NCBI GenBank assembly: GCA_030628905.1
Contig: DAOVQB010000011.1
Coordinates: 1-51,123 of the forward strand
Direction of reading: 5' to 3'
Length of the DNA: 51,123 nucleotides
Origin: DAOVQB01 sp023128935
GTDB lineage: Bacteria > Eisenbacteria > RBG-16-71-46 > CAIMUX01 > WJJG01
Position numbers and translations under genes: made by a program. Below the pieces are notes generated by a model. The model was not told the DNA's origin and made no database searches. It saw only the letters and a list, made by a program, of their open reading frames with translations. Within the stretch, counting starts at the first letter, position 1; each line of letters opens with the position of its first letter. Positions 1 to 8,699 of the stretch are shown piece by piece.

Positions 1-438
<438 letters not shown>

Positions 439-543
439 ACGTTTATTGCACGAATCGCTTGGTATTTCGGCATTCCGCCTTCCCAGTTGTTTCTTTTTTG
501 AAATGCAGATTGCCGACAGATAAGGCAACTGTGATTAGGTTTT

Positions 544-660
544 TCCGGTGGCAATGGCGGAGGGGCAACACCCGTTCCCATTCCGAACACGGTCGTTAAG
601 CCCTCCAGCGCCGATGGTACTGCGTGGGCGACTGCGTGGGAGAGTAGGACGCTGCCGGGA
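544..660 (+). rRNA. rrf: 5S ribosomal RNA
   Basis: This is a complete 5S rRNA of about 117 nucleotides. Conserved blocks are present in order: GGCGGAGGGG, ACACCCGTTCCCATTCCGAA, the GTTAAGCCCTCCAGCGCCGA loop and the GGGAGAGTAGGACGCTGCC arm. The 5' TCCGGTGGC pairs with the 3' GCTGCCGGGA to make helix I, which sets both ends. It follows 23S rRNA in the usual 23S-5S order and is followed at once by an intrinsic terminator, so it is the last gene of the rRNA operon. Confidence 0.96.
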
Positions 661-672
661 GCTATGCAGAGA

Positions 673-703
673 GGGCGCTGGTAAAAACCGGCGCCCTTTT
701 TTT
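673..703 (+). terminator. Rho-independent terminator of the rRNA operon
   Basis: A 9-base-pair stem (GGGCGCTGG with CCGGCGCCC, one T-G wobble) closes a TAAAAA loop and is followed directly by seven T residues. It lies 12 bases after the 5S rRNA end, so it should stop rrn transcription and separate the operon from the EF-G-like gene downstream. Confidence 0.92.
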
Positions 704-797
704 GTCTCTGCGAAGCGGCATGCTCTGCCGGATTGGCAGCCCATAGGGGACAAGACGGTGCAAGTGATGGGGTTGGATCCTCGCACCGGGTAACAGA

Positions 798-826
798 TTG
801 CATACAAGAGAGCTCTCTGATACGGT
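798..826 (+). promoter_or_regulatory. Possible promoter of the EF-G-like gene with a palindrome in its spacer
   Basis: TTGCAT (798-803) and TACGGT (821-826) are separated by 17 bases, a sigma70-like layout with only moderate matches to consensus. The spacer contains the perfect 12-base palindrome AGAGAGCTCTCT at 807-818, which could be an operator or chance. A new promoter is expected between the rrn terminator at 703 and the gene at 925. Confidence 0.3.
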
Positions 827-924
827 CAGGAGTCGTTGTTTGGTGGGAAAGGTGAGCGGGTAGATCAATGTGGTATGACGCGAGGAAGAAAGGCTTGGTG
901 TGAGCCGGGCAAGGGGGAGTGGAA

Positions 925-3012
925 GTGAAGAAGTACGATTCCGCCAACATTCGCAACGTGGTCCTGCTTGGACAGGGAGGAACCGGCAAGACAACGCTGG
1001 CCGAGGCGATCCTGTACAAGACGGGTGCTACAACGCGGTTGGGACAGACTAGCGCGGGGACATCGGTTCTTGACTCCAGTCCAGAAGAACTCAAGCGGAA
1101 GATGACGATATCGATGGGATTGGCGCCAGTTGAATGGCAGGGATACAAGATCAATCTGCTTGATGCTCCAGGGTTTGCTGATTTTTGTGGAGATGCTGAA
1201 GCTGCGTTTTATGTGGCCGATTTAGCGGTGATTATGATCAACGCTACGGCCGGTGTAGAACCGGAAACGGAGCGATTCTTTGATATGGTCGCCAAGGCGG
1301 GGAAACCCGCTCTTTTCCTGGTCAATCAATTGGACAAGGACCAGGTGGATTTCGAGGCCACGGTAAAGAGTATCGGGGCTGCTCTAACGCACCACGCTGT
1401 GCCTTTCTGCCTCCCTATTGGCGCGGGGACTGAATTCAAGGGCGTCATCGATGTAGTTGAGAGCAAAGCGTACATGGATGTAGGCAAGGGCGAAAGCAAG
1501 CAAGGCGATGTTCCAGGGGATCTCCAGGGGCGAACGGAGGAAATACGTGGCTCTTTGAGCGAGGCAGCCGCGGAGAGCGATGACACGTTGCTGGAGAAAT
1601 ACATTGAGGAGGGAGAGCTTTCCGCTGAGGAGATGCTTCAGGGGTTGCGCACTGGGGTACAGAAGGGAACAATCTACCCGATCCTGGCTGTCTCGGCAGA
1701 GAAGATGATTGGACTGGATCGGCTGTTGGCCTTCTTCACCCAATGGGGACCGTCACCTCTCGAAGCCCATCCGGTTAGGGCGCTGCGTGAGGGGCAGGAG
1801 GAGGCAACGCCACTTGACGGGCGCATCGATGGCGTGCCAGTGGCCTTCATTTTCAAAACCTACTATGACGAGAGGCTGGGTGAATACTCGCTCCTGCGGT
1901 GCTATTCCGGTACGATCACCACAGGCGACGTGTACAACCCCAGGAAGCAGAGTTCGGCCCGCATCGGGGCGCTCTATGCTCTGCGAGGCAAGGAAAGGAT
2001 CGAACTGGAGTGTCTCGTATGTGGCGATATCGGTGCCACCCCAAGGCTCAAGGGCGCTGCTACGAACGACACGATCTGCCCGAAGGACAAGCGGGTCATG
2101 GTCACACCGGTACCGTTCTCTGTGCCCCCCCACACCGTAGCAGTAGTCGCGGTGGGACGCGGTGAAGGGGAGAAGGTCGCCGGGGGATTCGCGCGGCTCC
2201 AGGAGTATGATCCGACCTTGCAGCTGCGTGTCGATTCAGCACTGAAGCAGACGCTCTTTAGCGGGATGGGGGATCAGCATATCGACGTGCAGATCGAGCG
2301 ATTGAAGGCCCGCAACAAGGTGGAGGCCGAGACGAGGAAACCGCGGATTCCTTACAGAGAGACGATCCAGGGACGCATCGATGACATGCAAGGCAAATAC
2401 AAGAAGCAAACCGGCGGACGCGGTCAGTATGGCGATGTTCACCTGAAAATCGAGCCCCTTGCGCGCGGAGATGGATTTGAGTTCATCAACGCCATTGTGG
2501 GGGGTGTCATCCCGTCGAAGTTCATCCCGGCCGTGGAGAAGGGTGTGCGGGAAACTATGGGTCGTGGCGTACTGGTCGGGTATCCCATTGTGGATGTCAA
2601 AGTAACGCTTCACTTCGGATCCTACCATGATGTCGATTCCTCTGAGAACGCCTTCAAGATGGCAGGGACGATGGCCTTCAAAGACGGTTTCATGCAGTGC
2701 AGGCCGATGCTTCTCGAACCGCTCATGAAGCTCGAGATAGTAGTGCCGGAGGAGTATACGGGTGATATCATGGGTGACATGAGCGGCCGCCGGGGCCGTA
2801 TCCAAGGCATGGAGGTGGAAGGCAAGCGCCAGATTATTCAGGCGGAGGCGCCTTTGGGTGAACTCTTTGGATACCTGGCGCGCCTACGTTCCATGACCCA
2901 GGGCCGGGGTCATTTCTCAATGGAGACCTCACATTACGAAGAGGTCCCGCGCGAGGTCATGGGCAAGCTTGTCGAGGTGCTCAAGCAGGAGATGCAAGAG
3001 GCAAACGCCTGA
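925..3012 (+). CDS. Elongation factor G-like translational GTPase
   Basis: This 695-residue cytoplasmic GTPase has the full EF-G layout: G domain, domain II, then domains III-V including a clear domain IV (QYGDVHLKIEP region) and the C-terminal GDIMGDMSGRRGRIQGME block. The P-loop GQGGTGKTT spans residues 16-24 and the G3 DAPG motif 80-83. The G4 motif reads NQLD (134-137) rather than NKxD, so base recognition deviates from canonical EF-G. This and the diverged N-terminal GQGGTGKT make it an EF-G paralogue of the EF-G-like/EF-G2 class rather than the str-operon fusA. A GTG at 925 is chosen because AGGGGGA lies 6 bases upstream and the protein then begins MKKYDSANIRN, typical of the class; an in-frame GTG at 919 abuts the ribosome site. 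It stands between the rRNA operon and yebC. Its exact role in elongation or ribosome recycling cannot be read from sequence. Confidence 0.9.
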   Translation: MKKYDSANIRNVVLLGQGGTGKTTLAEAILYKTGATTRLGQTSAGTSVLDSSPEELKRKMTISMGLAPVEWQGYKINLLDAPGFADFCGDAEAAFYVADLAVIMINATAGVEPETERFFDMVAKAGKPALFLVNQLDKDQVDFEATVKSIGAALTHHAVPFCLPIGAGTEFKGVIDVVESKAYMDVGKGESKQGDVPGDLQGRTEEIRGSLSEAAAESDDTLLEKYIEEGELSAEEMLQGLRTGVQKGTIYPILAVSAEKMIGLDRLLAFFTQWGPSPLEAHPVRALREGQEEATPLDGRIDGVPVAFIFKTYYDERLGEYSLLRCYSGTITTGDVYNPRKQSSARIGALYALRGKERIELECLVCGDIGATPRLKGAATNDTICPKDKRVMVTPVPFSVPPHTVAVVAVGRGEGEKVAGGFARLQEYDPTLQLRVDSALKQTLFSGMGDQHIDVQIERLKARNKVEAETRKPRIPYRETIQGRIDDMQGKYKKQTGGRGQYGDVHLKIEPLARGDGFEFINAIVGGVIPSKFIPAVEKGVRETMGRGVLVGYPIVDVKVTLHFGSYHDVDSSENAFKMAGTMAFKDGFMQCRPMLLEPLMKLEIVVPEEYTGDIMGDMSGRRGRIQGMEVEGKRQIIQAEAPLGELFGYLARLRSMTQGRGHFSMETSHYEEVPREVMGKLVEVLKQEMQEANA

Positions 3013-3077
3013 GACCCAACGCAGGCATCATCCTTCCATCAGGGTGAAGACGGACTGTGCAGGAGGCGAGAAAGGGC

Positions 3078-3833
3078 ATGAGTGGGCATTCCAAATGGAG
3101 CACGATCAAGCGGAAGAAGGGAAAGGCGGATGCCGAGCGCGGCAAGATCTTCACTCGTCTCATCAAGGAGATCACTATTGCCGCCCGGGAGGGCGGTGGG
3201 GACCCCGATGGTAATGCCAGATTGCGTACGGGCATTGCAGGTGCCAAGGCGGCCAACATGCCGGCCAGGAACATCGAGAGCGCAATCAAGAAGGGGACCG
3301 GTGAGCTTCCGGGCGTGACCTACGAGGAGAACACATACGAAGGCTATGGCCAGGCAGGCGTGGCGATCCTGATTGAGGTGCTCACCGACAACAAGAACCG
3401 AACGACGGCGGAGGTGCGCCATCTCTTTGGCAAGTACGGCGGGAACATGGGTGACAACGGCTGTGTGGCCTACCTCTTCGAGCCCAAAGGTGTTATCACG
3501 GTTGGCAAGCATTCTGTCGAGGAGGAGAAGCTCTTTGAGCTGGCCATCGAAGCGGGCGCAGAGGACATCGATACGGAATCTGAAGACGTCTATGAGATCT
3601 ACACTGCTGTACATGATCTGGTACAAATCGGCGCCAACCTGGAAGAGGCAGGCATAACACTGATCTCACAGGAGCCGACGAAAATTCCCTCGACCACAGT
3701 GATGGTGGAAGAGGATAGCGCGCGTAAGCTACTGCGTCTGTTGGAGATGATTGAGGACCACGATGACGTCCAAAAGGTCTACTCCAACTTCGATATCTCC
3801 CCTGAAACAATGGAGAAGCTCAAGAGCGAATAG
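3078..3833 (+). CDS. yebC: YebC/PmpR-family protein (TACO1 type)
   Basis: This 251-residue cytoplasmic protein belongs to the YebC/TACO1 family. Members act as transcriptional regulators (PmpR) or as factors that relieve ribosome stalling on proline-rich stretches. The N-terminus MSGHSKWSTIKRKKGKAD is the family signature, followed by GKIFTRLIKEI, the GG-D-P-x-x-N-x-RLR segment and the MPARNIESAIKKGTG segment. The start is the ATG giving MSGHSKW; an in-frame ATG 21 bases upstream would add seven residues not found in the family. It heads the familiar yebC-ruvC-ruvA-ruvB order. A 266-base gap to ruvC holds a possible gene remnant. Confidence 0.95.
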   Translation: MSGHSKWSTIKRKKGKADAERGKIFTRLIKEITIAAREGGGDPDGNARLRTGIAGAKAANMPARNIESAIKKGTGELPGVTYEENTYEGYGQAGVAILIEVLTDNKNRTTAEVRHLFGKYGGNMGDNGCVAYLFEPKGVITVGKHSVEEEKLFELAIEAGAEDIDTESEDVYEIYTAVHDLVQIGANLEEAGITLISQEPTKIPSTTVMVEEDSARKLLRLLEMIEDHDDVQKVYSNFDISPETMEKLKSE

Positions 3834-4076
3834 GCTGCCATCTGGACGCTGTCTTCCCAAAAGGCATCCACACTGTGTTGCCCGCGCTTGAGCGTGCGAT
3901 ACCAGGTGCCCTGAAGGCGGTTGTATTCTCAGGTGCTGGCCGTCCGGATTGCTCTCCGAGAGGCTTGCGGCTACCATGGCGCCAGGTCCATTGACCTGGC
4001 CTACTTGCATCCGGAGCACTGCAATGAGTTAGCTTTGGCACTGGACCGGTTGCAGGCGGAGCATCCTACGCCCTGA
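3806..4076 (+). other. Possible decayed coding remnant between yebC and ruvC
   Basis: No intact gene is present, but two overlapping open frames read like protein. The first (from 3806, open through about 3991) contains VLPALERAIPGALKAVV followed by FSGAGRP, resembling the glycine-rich C-terminal motif of homoserine-kinase-type GHMP kinases. The second frame, one shift away, runs to a stop at 4074-4076 and contains HGARSIDLAYLHPEHC and a helical tail. Neither has a convincing start or ribosome site. The reading is a frameshifted or truncated remnant, or coincidence. A perfect inverted repeat, GCCAGGTC-CATT-GACCTGGC, lies at 3981-4000 without a T-tract. Confidence 0.22.
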
Positions 4077-4099
4077 AAACGGGCTTGGCGGGAGATGGA

Positions 4100-4609
4100 A
4101 TGGTTATTGTTGGTGTTGACCCTGGTTCCCTGTGTACGGGCTACGGGGTGATTGCAGCTGAAAATGCCCGCATCCGTTGGTTGGATGCAGGAGTGATCAA
4201 GGCCCCCCGCAGCAAAGAACTCAGCGTCCGCTTGCTCAAGCTTCACGACGGCCTGCTGGGGGTAGTTCAGCGATGGTCGCCCGATGCCATAGCCATGGAG
4301 GAATGCTTCATGGGGCGCTACGCTCGGGCGGCGCTTGTTCTGGGCCATGCTCGCGGGGCCCTCATGATTGCAGCTTTGACCGAGCGGGTGCCGCTCTTTG
4401 AGTATGCGCCGCGGCTCGTAAAGATGGCATCGACCGGGGCCGGAAGCGCCTCGAAGGAGCAAGTGCAGGCCATGGTGCCACACCTGATAGAGGGAGCGCC
4501 TCAGGGGCTCTTGCCGGATGAGGCTGATGCACTTGCCGTGGCCGTCTGCCATGTCCACCGCATGGTGCCCGTTACGCACATCGCCGCTGTCGGCGAGGTT
4601 CTCCGATGA
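4100..4609 (+). CDS. ruvC: Crossover junction endodeoxyribonuclease RuvC
   Basis: RuvC is the Holliday-junction resolvase that nicks the four-way junction held by RuvAB during recombinational repair. The 169-residue length is normal. The four acidic metal ligands are in place: Asp7 in VGVDPG, Glu67 in AMEECFMG, and Asp140 and Asp143 in PDEADALAVA, matching the D-E-D-D set of the E. coli enzyme. ATG 4100 is preferred because GGAG at 4091-4094 is 5 bases upstream and the protein then starts at the first beta strand; a TTG at 4085 would add five residues. The stop overlaps the ruvA start in an ATGA, so the two are translationally coupled. Confidence 0.95.
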   Translation: MVIVGVDPGSLCTGYGVIAAENARIRWLDAGVIKAPRSKELSVRLLKLHDGLLGVVQRWSPDAIAMEECFMGRYARAALVLGHARGALMIAALTERVPLFEYAPRLVKMASTGAGSASKEQVQAMVPHLIEGAPQGLLPDEADALAVAVCHVHRMVPVTHIAAVGEVLR

Positions 4610-5208
4610 TTGAAGGGCTGCAGGGCAACTTGATCTCCGTGGGGGAGGGGCAACTCCTCGTCGAGGTGGGGGGCATCTCGCTCAGCCTCCAGGCGCCTTC
4701 TGGGGTCTGCGAGGCTATGCGTCGGTTGCTCTCAACGCCAGGCGGTTCGCCAGAGGTTCGGCTTTTCACCCATCTCCGCGTGCTCCCCGATAGCTGGCAG
4801 CTCTACGGCTTCCAGGATGAGGCGCAGCGTAGAATCTTCCGGGTGCTGCTTGGCATCCCGGGCATCGGGCCGCGTTTGGCTATGAGCCTCCTGTCTCATC
4901 TCTCCTGGCAGGAGATATGCGCGGCCATTGAGGCCGGAGATCATGCTTGCTTTCAGGCGGTTCCCGGTATCGGGAAGCGCACGGCAGCGCGAATTGTCGT
5001 AGAGCTTGCAGGAAAGGTTGAGAGCGGTGGCGGGGTGCCAGAGCTTCCCGCTGCGGGTTCCGCGGCTGCCGATGCAGTCGATACCCTCGCTGCGTTGGGC
5101 CTGGGGCGTGCGGAATCGCTAAGACTCATCCGCCGCGTCGTTGCGGAAGGTGTGCCGGCAGAGACCACAGCTGCGCTGGTCACAGCGGCCCTGGAGCGCA
5201 GGAAGTAG
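4606..5208 (+). CDS. ruvA: Holliday junction branch migration subunit RuvA
   Basis: RuvA binds the Holliday junction as a tetramer and loads the RuvB motor. The 200-residue protein shows the family layout: an N-terminal OB fold beginning MIEGLQGNLISVGEG, two helix-hairpin-helix DNA-binding motifs (GIPGIGPRLAMSLL near residue 85 and AVPGIGKRTAARIVVEL near residue 120), a Gly/Ala-rich linker, and the small C-terminal three-helix domain that contacts RuvB (DTLAALGLGRAESLRLI). It starts inside the ruvC stop codon and is 43 bases upstream of ruvB. Confidence 0.95.
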   Translation: MIEGLQGNLISVGEGQLLVEVGGISLSLQAPSGVCEAMRRLLSTPGGSPEVRLFTHLRVLPDSWQLYGFQDEAQRRIFRVLLGIPGIGPRLAMSLLSHLSWQEICAAIEAGDHACFQAVPGIGKRTAARIVVELAGKVESGGGVPELPAAGSAAADAVDTLAALGLGRAESLRLIRRVVAEGVPAETTAALVTAALERRK

Positions 5209-5251
5209 CTGGGGCTTGTGAGGGGGATTTCCAAAGGTGCAAGGAGACCCG

Positions 5252-6253
5252 GTGGATCCGAGGCGCGGTGAACAGGGACCCAAGCAAGATCGGTCCCTGC
5301 GCCCTGGGAGCTTGGATGAGTTCATTGGCCAGGAGCACCTCAAGGCGAACCTATCGATCCTCATTCAAGCTGCCAGAAAGCGGGGTGAGGCGCTCGAGCA
5401 CATTCTCTTCTATGGACCGCCGGGGCTCGGCAAGACGACCCTGGCAAACCTGCTGGCCGGGGAGATGGGGACGGAGATGGTCGCGACCAGCGGACCGACC
5501 TTGGAGCGCGCCAGTGAGGTGGTGGGGCTGCTGACCAGCCTGCATCCAGGGGGCGTATTCTTTGTGGATGAGATCCACCGGATCCCCAGAGTGGTTGAGG
5601 AATACCTCTATGGCGCCATGGAGGACTTCCGCCTGGACATCCTGCTGGATCGAGGACCGTCAGCCCGCAGCGTGAGACTGAATCTCTCTCCTTTTACGCT
5701 CATAGGAGCGACAACTCGGGTGGGACTCCTGACTTCCCCCCTCAGGGGACGCTTTGGCTTCGTGGCGCACCTGGACTTTTATCCCGTTGAGGATCTCTGC
5801 ATACTCCTGCGCCGCTCCGCCAGGATCCTGGGTATCCCGCTGACCCGTGACGGAGAGCATGAGATCGCCCGGCGTTCCCGTGGAACCCCAAGGGTGGCAA
5901 ACCGGCTATTGCGCCGCGTGCGCGACTACGCCGAGGTAAAGGATCGCGGGACGCTGTCTGCCGAGGTCGCTCGCGAGGCGCTGGCCCTTCTCCAGATCGA
6001 TGATCGAGGCCTGCACGAAATGGATCGGCGATTGCTGGATGCGATCGTAAGCAAGTTCAATGGTGGACCGGTGGGACTGGGGACGCTGGCGGCGATTCTG
6101 GGAGAGGAAGAGGATACGGTTGAGGATCTCCTGGAGCCATTCCTGATCCAGCAGGGGTTCATCGATCGCACCCGGCGGGGGCGCGAGGCCACGCACCTCG
6201 CCTATGAGGCGCTCGGGCTGGACCCGGGCACGACCCAGGAGCCGCTACTCTAG
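5252..6253 (+). CDS. ruvB: Holliday junction branch migration ATPase RuvB
   Basis: RuvB is the AAA+ ring motor that drives branch migration with RuvA. Visible motifs are the LRPGSLDEFIGQEHLK leader, Walker A GPPGLGKTT (residues 55-63), Walker B FVDEIHR (Asp106-Glu107), sensor 1 IGATTR, the arginine-finger segment PLRGRFG (Arg165), and the C-terminal winged helix (LAAILGEEEDTVEDLLEPFL, then IQQGF). The finger segment is usually PLRDRFG; here Asp is Gly, while both arginines remain. GTG 5252 is chosen because AAGGAG lies 5 bases upstream. An alternative in-frame GTG at 5237 with a weaker AGGGGG would add five residues. Confidence 0.95.
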   Translation: MDPRRGEQGPKQDRSLRPGSLDEFIGQEHLKANLSILIQAARKRGEALEHILFYGPPGLGKTTLANLLAGEMGTEMVATSGPTLERASEVVGLLTSLHPGGVFFVDEIHRIPRVVEEYLYGAMEDFRLDILLDRGPSARSVRLNLSPFTLIGATTRVGLLTSPLRGRFGFVAHLDFYPVEDLCILLRRSARILGIPLTRDGEHEIARRSRGTPRVANRLLRRVRDYAEVKDRGTLSAEVAREALALLQIDDRGLHEMDRRLLDAIVSKFNGGPVGLGTLAAILGEEEDTVEDLLEPFLIQQGFIDRTRRGREATHLAYEALGLDPGTTQEPLL

Positions 6254-6327
6254 CCTAGGGCCCGCGGCGTCGGAGGATGGGTAGCACCTCAAGCTTCCGT
6301 GAGGCCAATTACAGCAGTCAGAGCCCG

Positions 6328-7380
6328 ATGAACACCAGTGAATCACTCAGAGAAACCCTCGCACGCTTCAGTTACAGTTTGCCGCCTTCTGCGATTGCGC
6401 AGTATCCGGTCACACCGCGTGATGCATCCCGGCTCCTAGTGCTACGGCGCACTTCGGGAGAGATGAAGCATTGCCACTTTCGCGATCTGCCCGCCTTGCT
6501 CGCGCCCGGGGATCTGCTGGTCCTGAACGACACCAGGGTGATTCCTGCCCGGCTTTTCGGGCGCAAGGTGCCGGGAGGCGGCAAGGTCGAGGTCCTCCTC
6601 GTCCGCGACTTGGGGAAAGGTTACTGGGAAGCTATGCTGCGGACCTCGCGGCGGCTCCGCCCGGGCCTACGGATTGATCTCGGAGAAGGGTATCGGCTGG
6701 AGTGGGTCGCCTCCCTTGGCGGGCCTTTTCAGAAGGTCGCCATTCACGGACCGGATGCGCTGGATGCCTTTCTCGCGCGAGCGGGACACGTGCCTTTGCC
6801 TCCCTATATCCGGCGCAGCGACACGCAGCTGGACCGGGAAAGCTATCAAACCGTTTTCGCACGCCATCCGGGGGCAGTGGCAGCACCGACCGCGGGGTTG
6901 CACTTCACGCCTGCACTGCTCGATGCACTACAGGCGCGCGGGATCCGAACCGCGTGGGTCACCCTTCACGTGGGCCCCGGAACATTCCGGCCGCTGCGTG
7001 TAGAGGACCTGGAACGTGAGGAGCTGCACGAGGAGTTCTGCTGCTTACCTGAGGCAACGGCTGCCGTCATAACAGAGACCATGGCGACCGGAGGGAGGAT
7101 CGTTGCGGTGGGTACGACCTCAACCCGCGTGCTCGAAGCCTTCTCGCGACCGTCTGGTGAAGTTCGCCCAGGCGAGGATACCACCCGGATCTTCATCCGC
7201 CCACCCTATCAACCCAGGGTAGTCGACGCGCTCATCACCAACTTCCATCTGCCCCGCAGCAGTTTGCTCATGCTCGTGGCGGCCTTTGCCGGGCGTGAAC
7301 GCGTGCTCGCGGCCTATGGCGAGGCGCTGGATCATGGTTACCGCTTCTATAGCTATGGGGATGCAATGCTGATCCTCTGA
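6328..7380 (+). CDS. queA: S-adenosylmethionine:tRNA ribosyltransferase-isomerase QueA
   Basis: QueA transfers the ribosyl part of SAM to preQ1 in tRNA, forming epoxyqueuosine, the step after Tgt in queuosine synthesis. Recognisable blocks are FSYSLPPSAIAQYP, GDLLVLNDTRVIPARLFG, the AAPTAGLHFT active-site region, VTLHVGPGTFRPLR and the C-terminal NFHLPRSSLLMLVAAF. ATG 6328 gives a family-length 350-residue protein. An upstream in-frame ATG at 6277 has GGAGG directly abutting it with no spacer and adds 17 unconserved residues, so it is less likely. The last codons and stop are tandemly duplicated just downstream (7349-7414). The gene sits between ruvB and tgt, the common order. Confidence 0.95.
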   Translation: MNTSESLRETLARFSYSLPPSAIAQYPVTPRDASRLLVLRRTSGEMKHCHFRDLPALLAPGDLLVLNDTRVIPARLFGRKVPGGGKVEVLLVRDLGKGYWEAMLRTSRRLRPGLRIDLGEGYRLEWVASLGGPFQKVAIHGPDALDAFLARAGHVPLPPYIRRSDTQLDRESYQTVFARHPGAVAAPTAGLHFTPALLDALQARGIRTAWVTLHVGPGTFRPLRVEDLEREELHEEFCCLPEATAAVITETMATGGRIVAVGTTSTRVLEAFSRPSGEVRPGEDTTRIFIRPPYQPRVVDALITNFHLPRSSLLMLVAAFAGRERVLAAYGEALDHGYRFYSYGDAMLIL

Positions 7381-7414
7381 CGATAGCTACGAGGATGCGA
7401 TGCTGATCCTCTAA
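7349..7414 (+). repeat. Imperfect tandem duplication of the queA 3' end
   Basis: Copy 1 (7349-7380) holds the last codons and TGA stop of queA. Copy 2 (7383-7414) repeats the same 32 bases with four differences at a period of 34. The second copy would again read a ...DAMLIL-stop tail (its stop is TAA) but lies after the real stop. The shared core includes GATGCTGATCCTCT-like sequence. It looks like a local duplication event that left the gene intact. Confidence 0.85.
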
Positions 7415-7507
7415 TAATGTGGCGCGTGTGCTACCATGGCGCGGTTTGCGGCCGGTCCCCATGCCAAAGGGCAAGGCCCGGCTTGAGGACGACCAGCGGA
7501 GGGCGCG

Positions 7508-8638
7508 ATGGAAGGTCCACGCGAGATAAGCTTCTGCCTCCTCAAAGGGGGCCGCCGGGGACCGCGGCTCGGCATGCTGCGCATCGGGGAGACGGAGATT
7601 CCCACGCCAGCCTTCATGCCGGTGGGAACGCGAGCATCAGTCAAGACGTTGGGCTCCGAGGATCTGGAGGAGATCGGCGCACGGCTTATTCTGGCCAACA
7701 CCTACCACCTTCACCTTCGCCCCGGGGCCGATCTGATCCAGCGCCGTGGAGGCCTCCATCGTTTCATGTCTTGGCGCGGCGGGATCCTCACCGACAGCGG
7801 GGGATTCCAAGTTCACAGCCTCGCGGACCTGCGACGGATCCTGCCCGACGGCGTGGAATTTAAATCCCACCTGGATGGCTCCTCCCATTTCTTCACGCCG
7901 GAGAAGGTAGTGGACATCCAGTGTGCGTTGGGAAGCGATATCCGCATGGTTCTGGATGTCTGCACAACCTACCCGGCAGACGAGCAGCGCGCCGCATCTG
8001 ACATGGAAACCACGCTGCGCTGGGCAGAAAGATCGCTCGCGCACTGGACTGGGGCCGGGTGCCGCGAACGCCGTGAGGGGGCGCTTTTCGGAATCGTGCA
8101 GGGCGGGATCTACCCGGCGTTGCGCCGTCGTTGTGCCCGCGAGCTTGCCCGCCTGGGGTTCGACGGCTATGCTCTCGGCGGTCTTGCGGTGGGGGAGCCA
8201 GCACAGGCGCGATCGCCAGCGATGGATGCGTCTCTGGACGAACTCCCTACGGAGTCTCCACGGTACCTGATGGGCGTGGGGACACCGGCAGACATCATTG
8301 ACGCCGTTGGGCGTGGCGTGGATCTGTTCGACTGCGTCCTGCCATCGCGGAATGCCCGGAAAGGGACCGTCTTTACATGGAACGGGAAGATGATCATCAA
8401 GAACCGCGCATTTGCCGAGGACGATTCTCCCATCGATCCGGCGTGCGGATGCGCGGCCTGCCGCCGGTATTCCAGGGCCTACATCCGGCACCTTTTCCAG
8501 GTCGGAGAGTACTTGGCAGGGCGTTTGGCGACGATTCACAGTCTGGCCTTCTATCAGCAACTCACCGAGCGCATCCGCCAGGCGATTGCCGCGGATCGCT
8601 TCGAAGCCTTCGCGGCTGAGACGCTGGAGAGGGTCTGA
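7508..8638 (+). CDS. tgt: Queuine/preQ1 tRNA-ribosyltransferase Tgt
   Basis: Tgt exchanges guanine-34 for preQ1 in tRNAs with GUN anticodons, acting just before QueA. The 376-residue protein has the active-site Asp in ILTDSGGFQV (Asp96) and the nucleophilic Asp in FDCVLPSRNARKG (Asp275), the GGLAVGEP loop, and the zinc site Cys313-x-Cys315-x2-Cys318 with His344. The sequence FTWNGKMIIKN after the nucleophile is typical. The segment after DSGGFQV reads HSLAD instead of the usual FSL motif, a small oddity. GGAGGG lies 5-6 bases before the ATG. Confidence 0.96.
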   Translation: MEGPREISFCLLKGGRRGPRLGMLRIGETEIPTPAFMPVGTRASVKTLGSEDLEEIGARLILANTYHLHLRPGADLIQRRGGLHRFMSWRGGILTDSGGFQVHSLADLRRILPDGVEFKSHLDGSSHFFTPEKVVDIQCALGSDIRMVLDVCTTYPADEQRAASDMETTLRWAERSLAHWTGAGCRERREGALFGIVQGGIYPALRRRCARELARLGFDGYALGGLAVGEPAQARSPAMDASLDELPTESPRYLMGVGTPADIIDAVGRGVDLFDCVLPSRNARKGTVFTWNGKMIIKNRAFAEDDSPIDPACGCAACRRYSRAYIRHLFQVGEYLAGRLATIHSLAFYQQLTERIRQAIAADRFEAFAAETLERV

Positions 8639-8699
8639 TGCAACACAATGCGACCAGAGCTGACGGTACGAGGGATGAATCAGGAGTGGAGGAAGTGAC

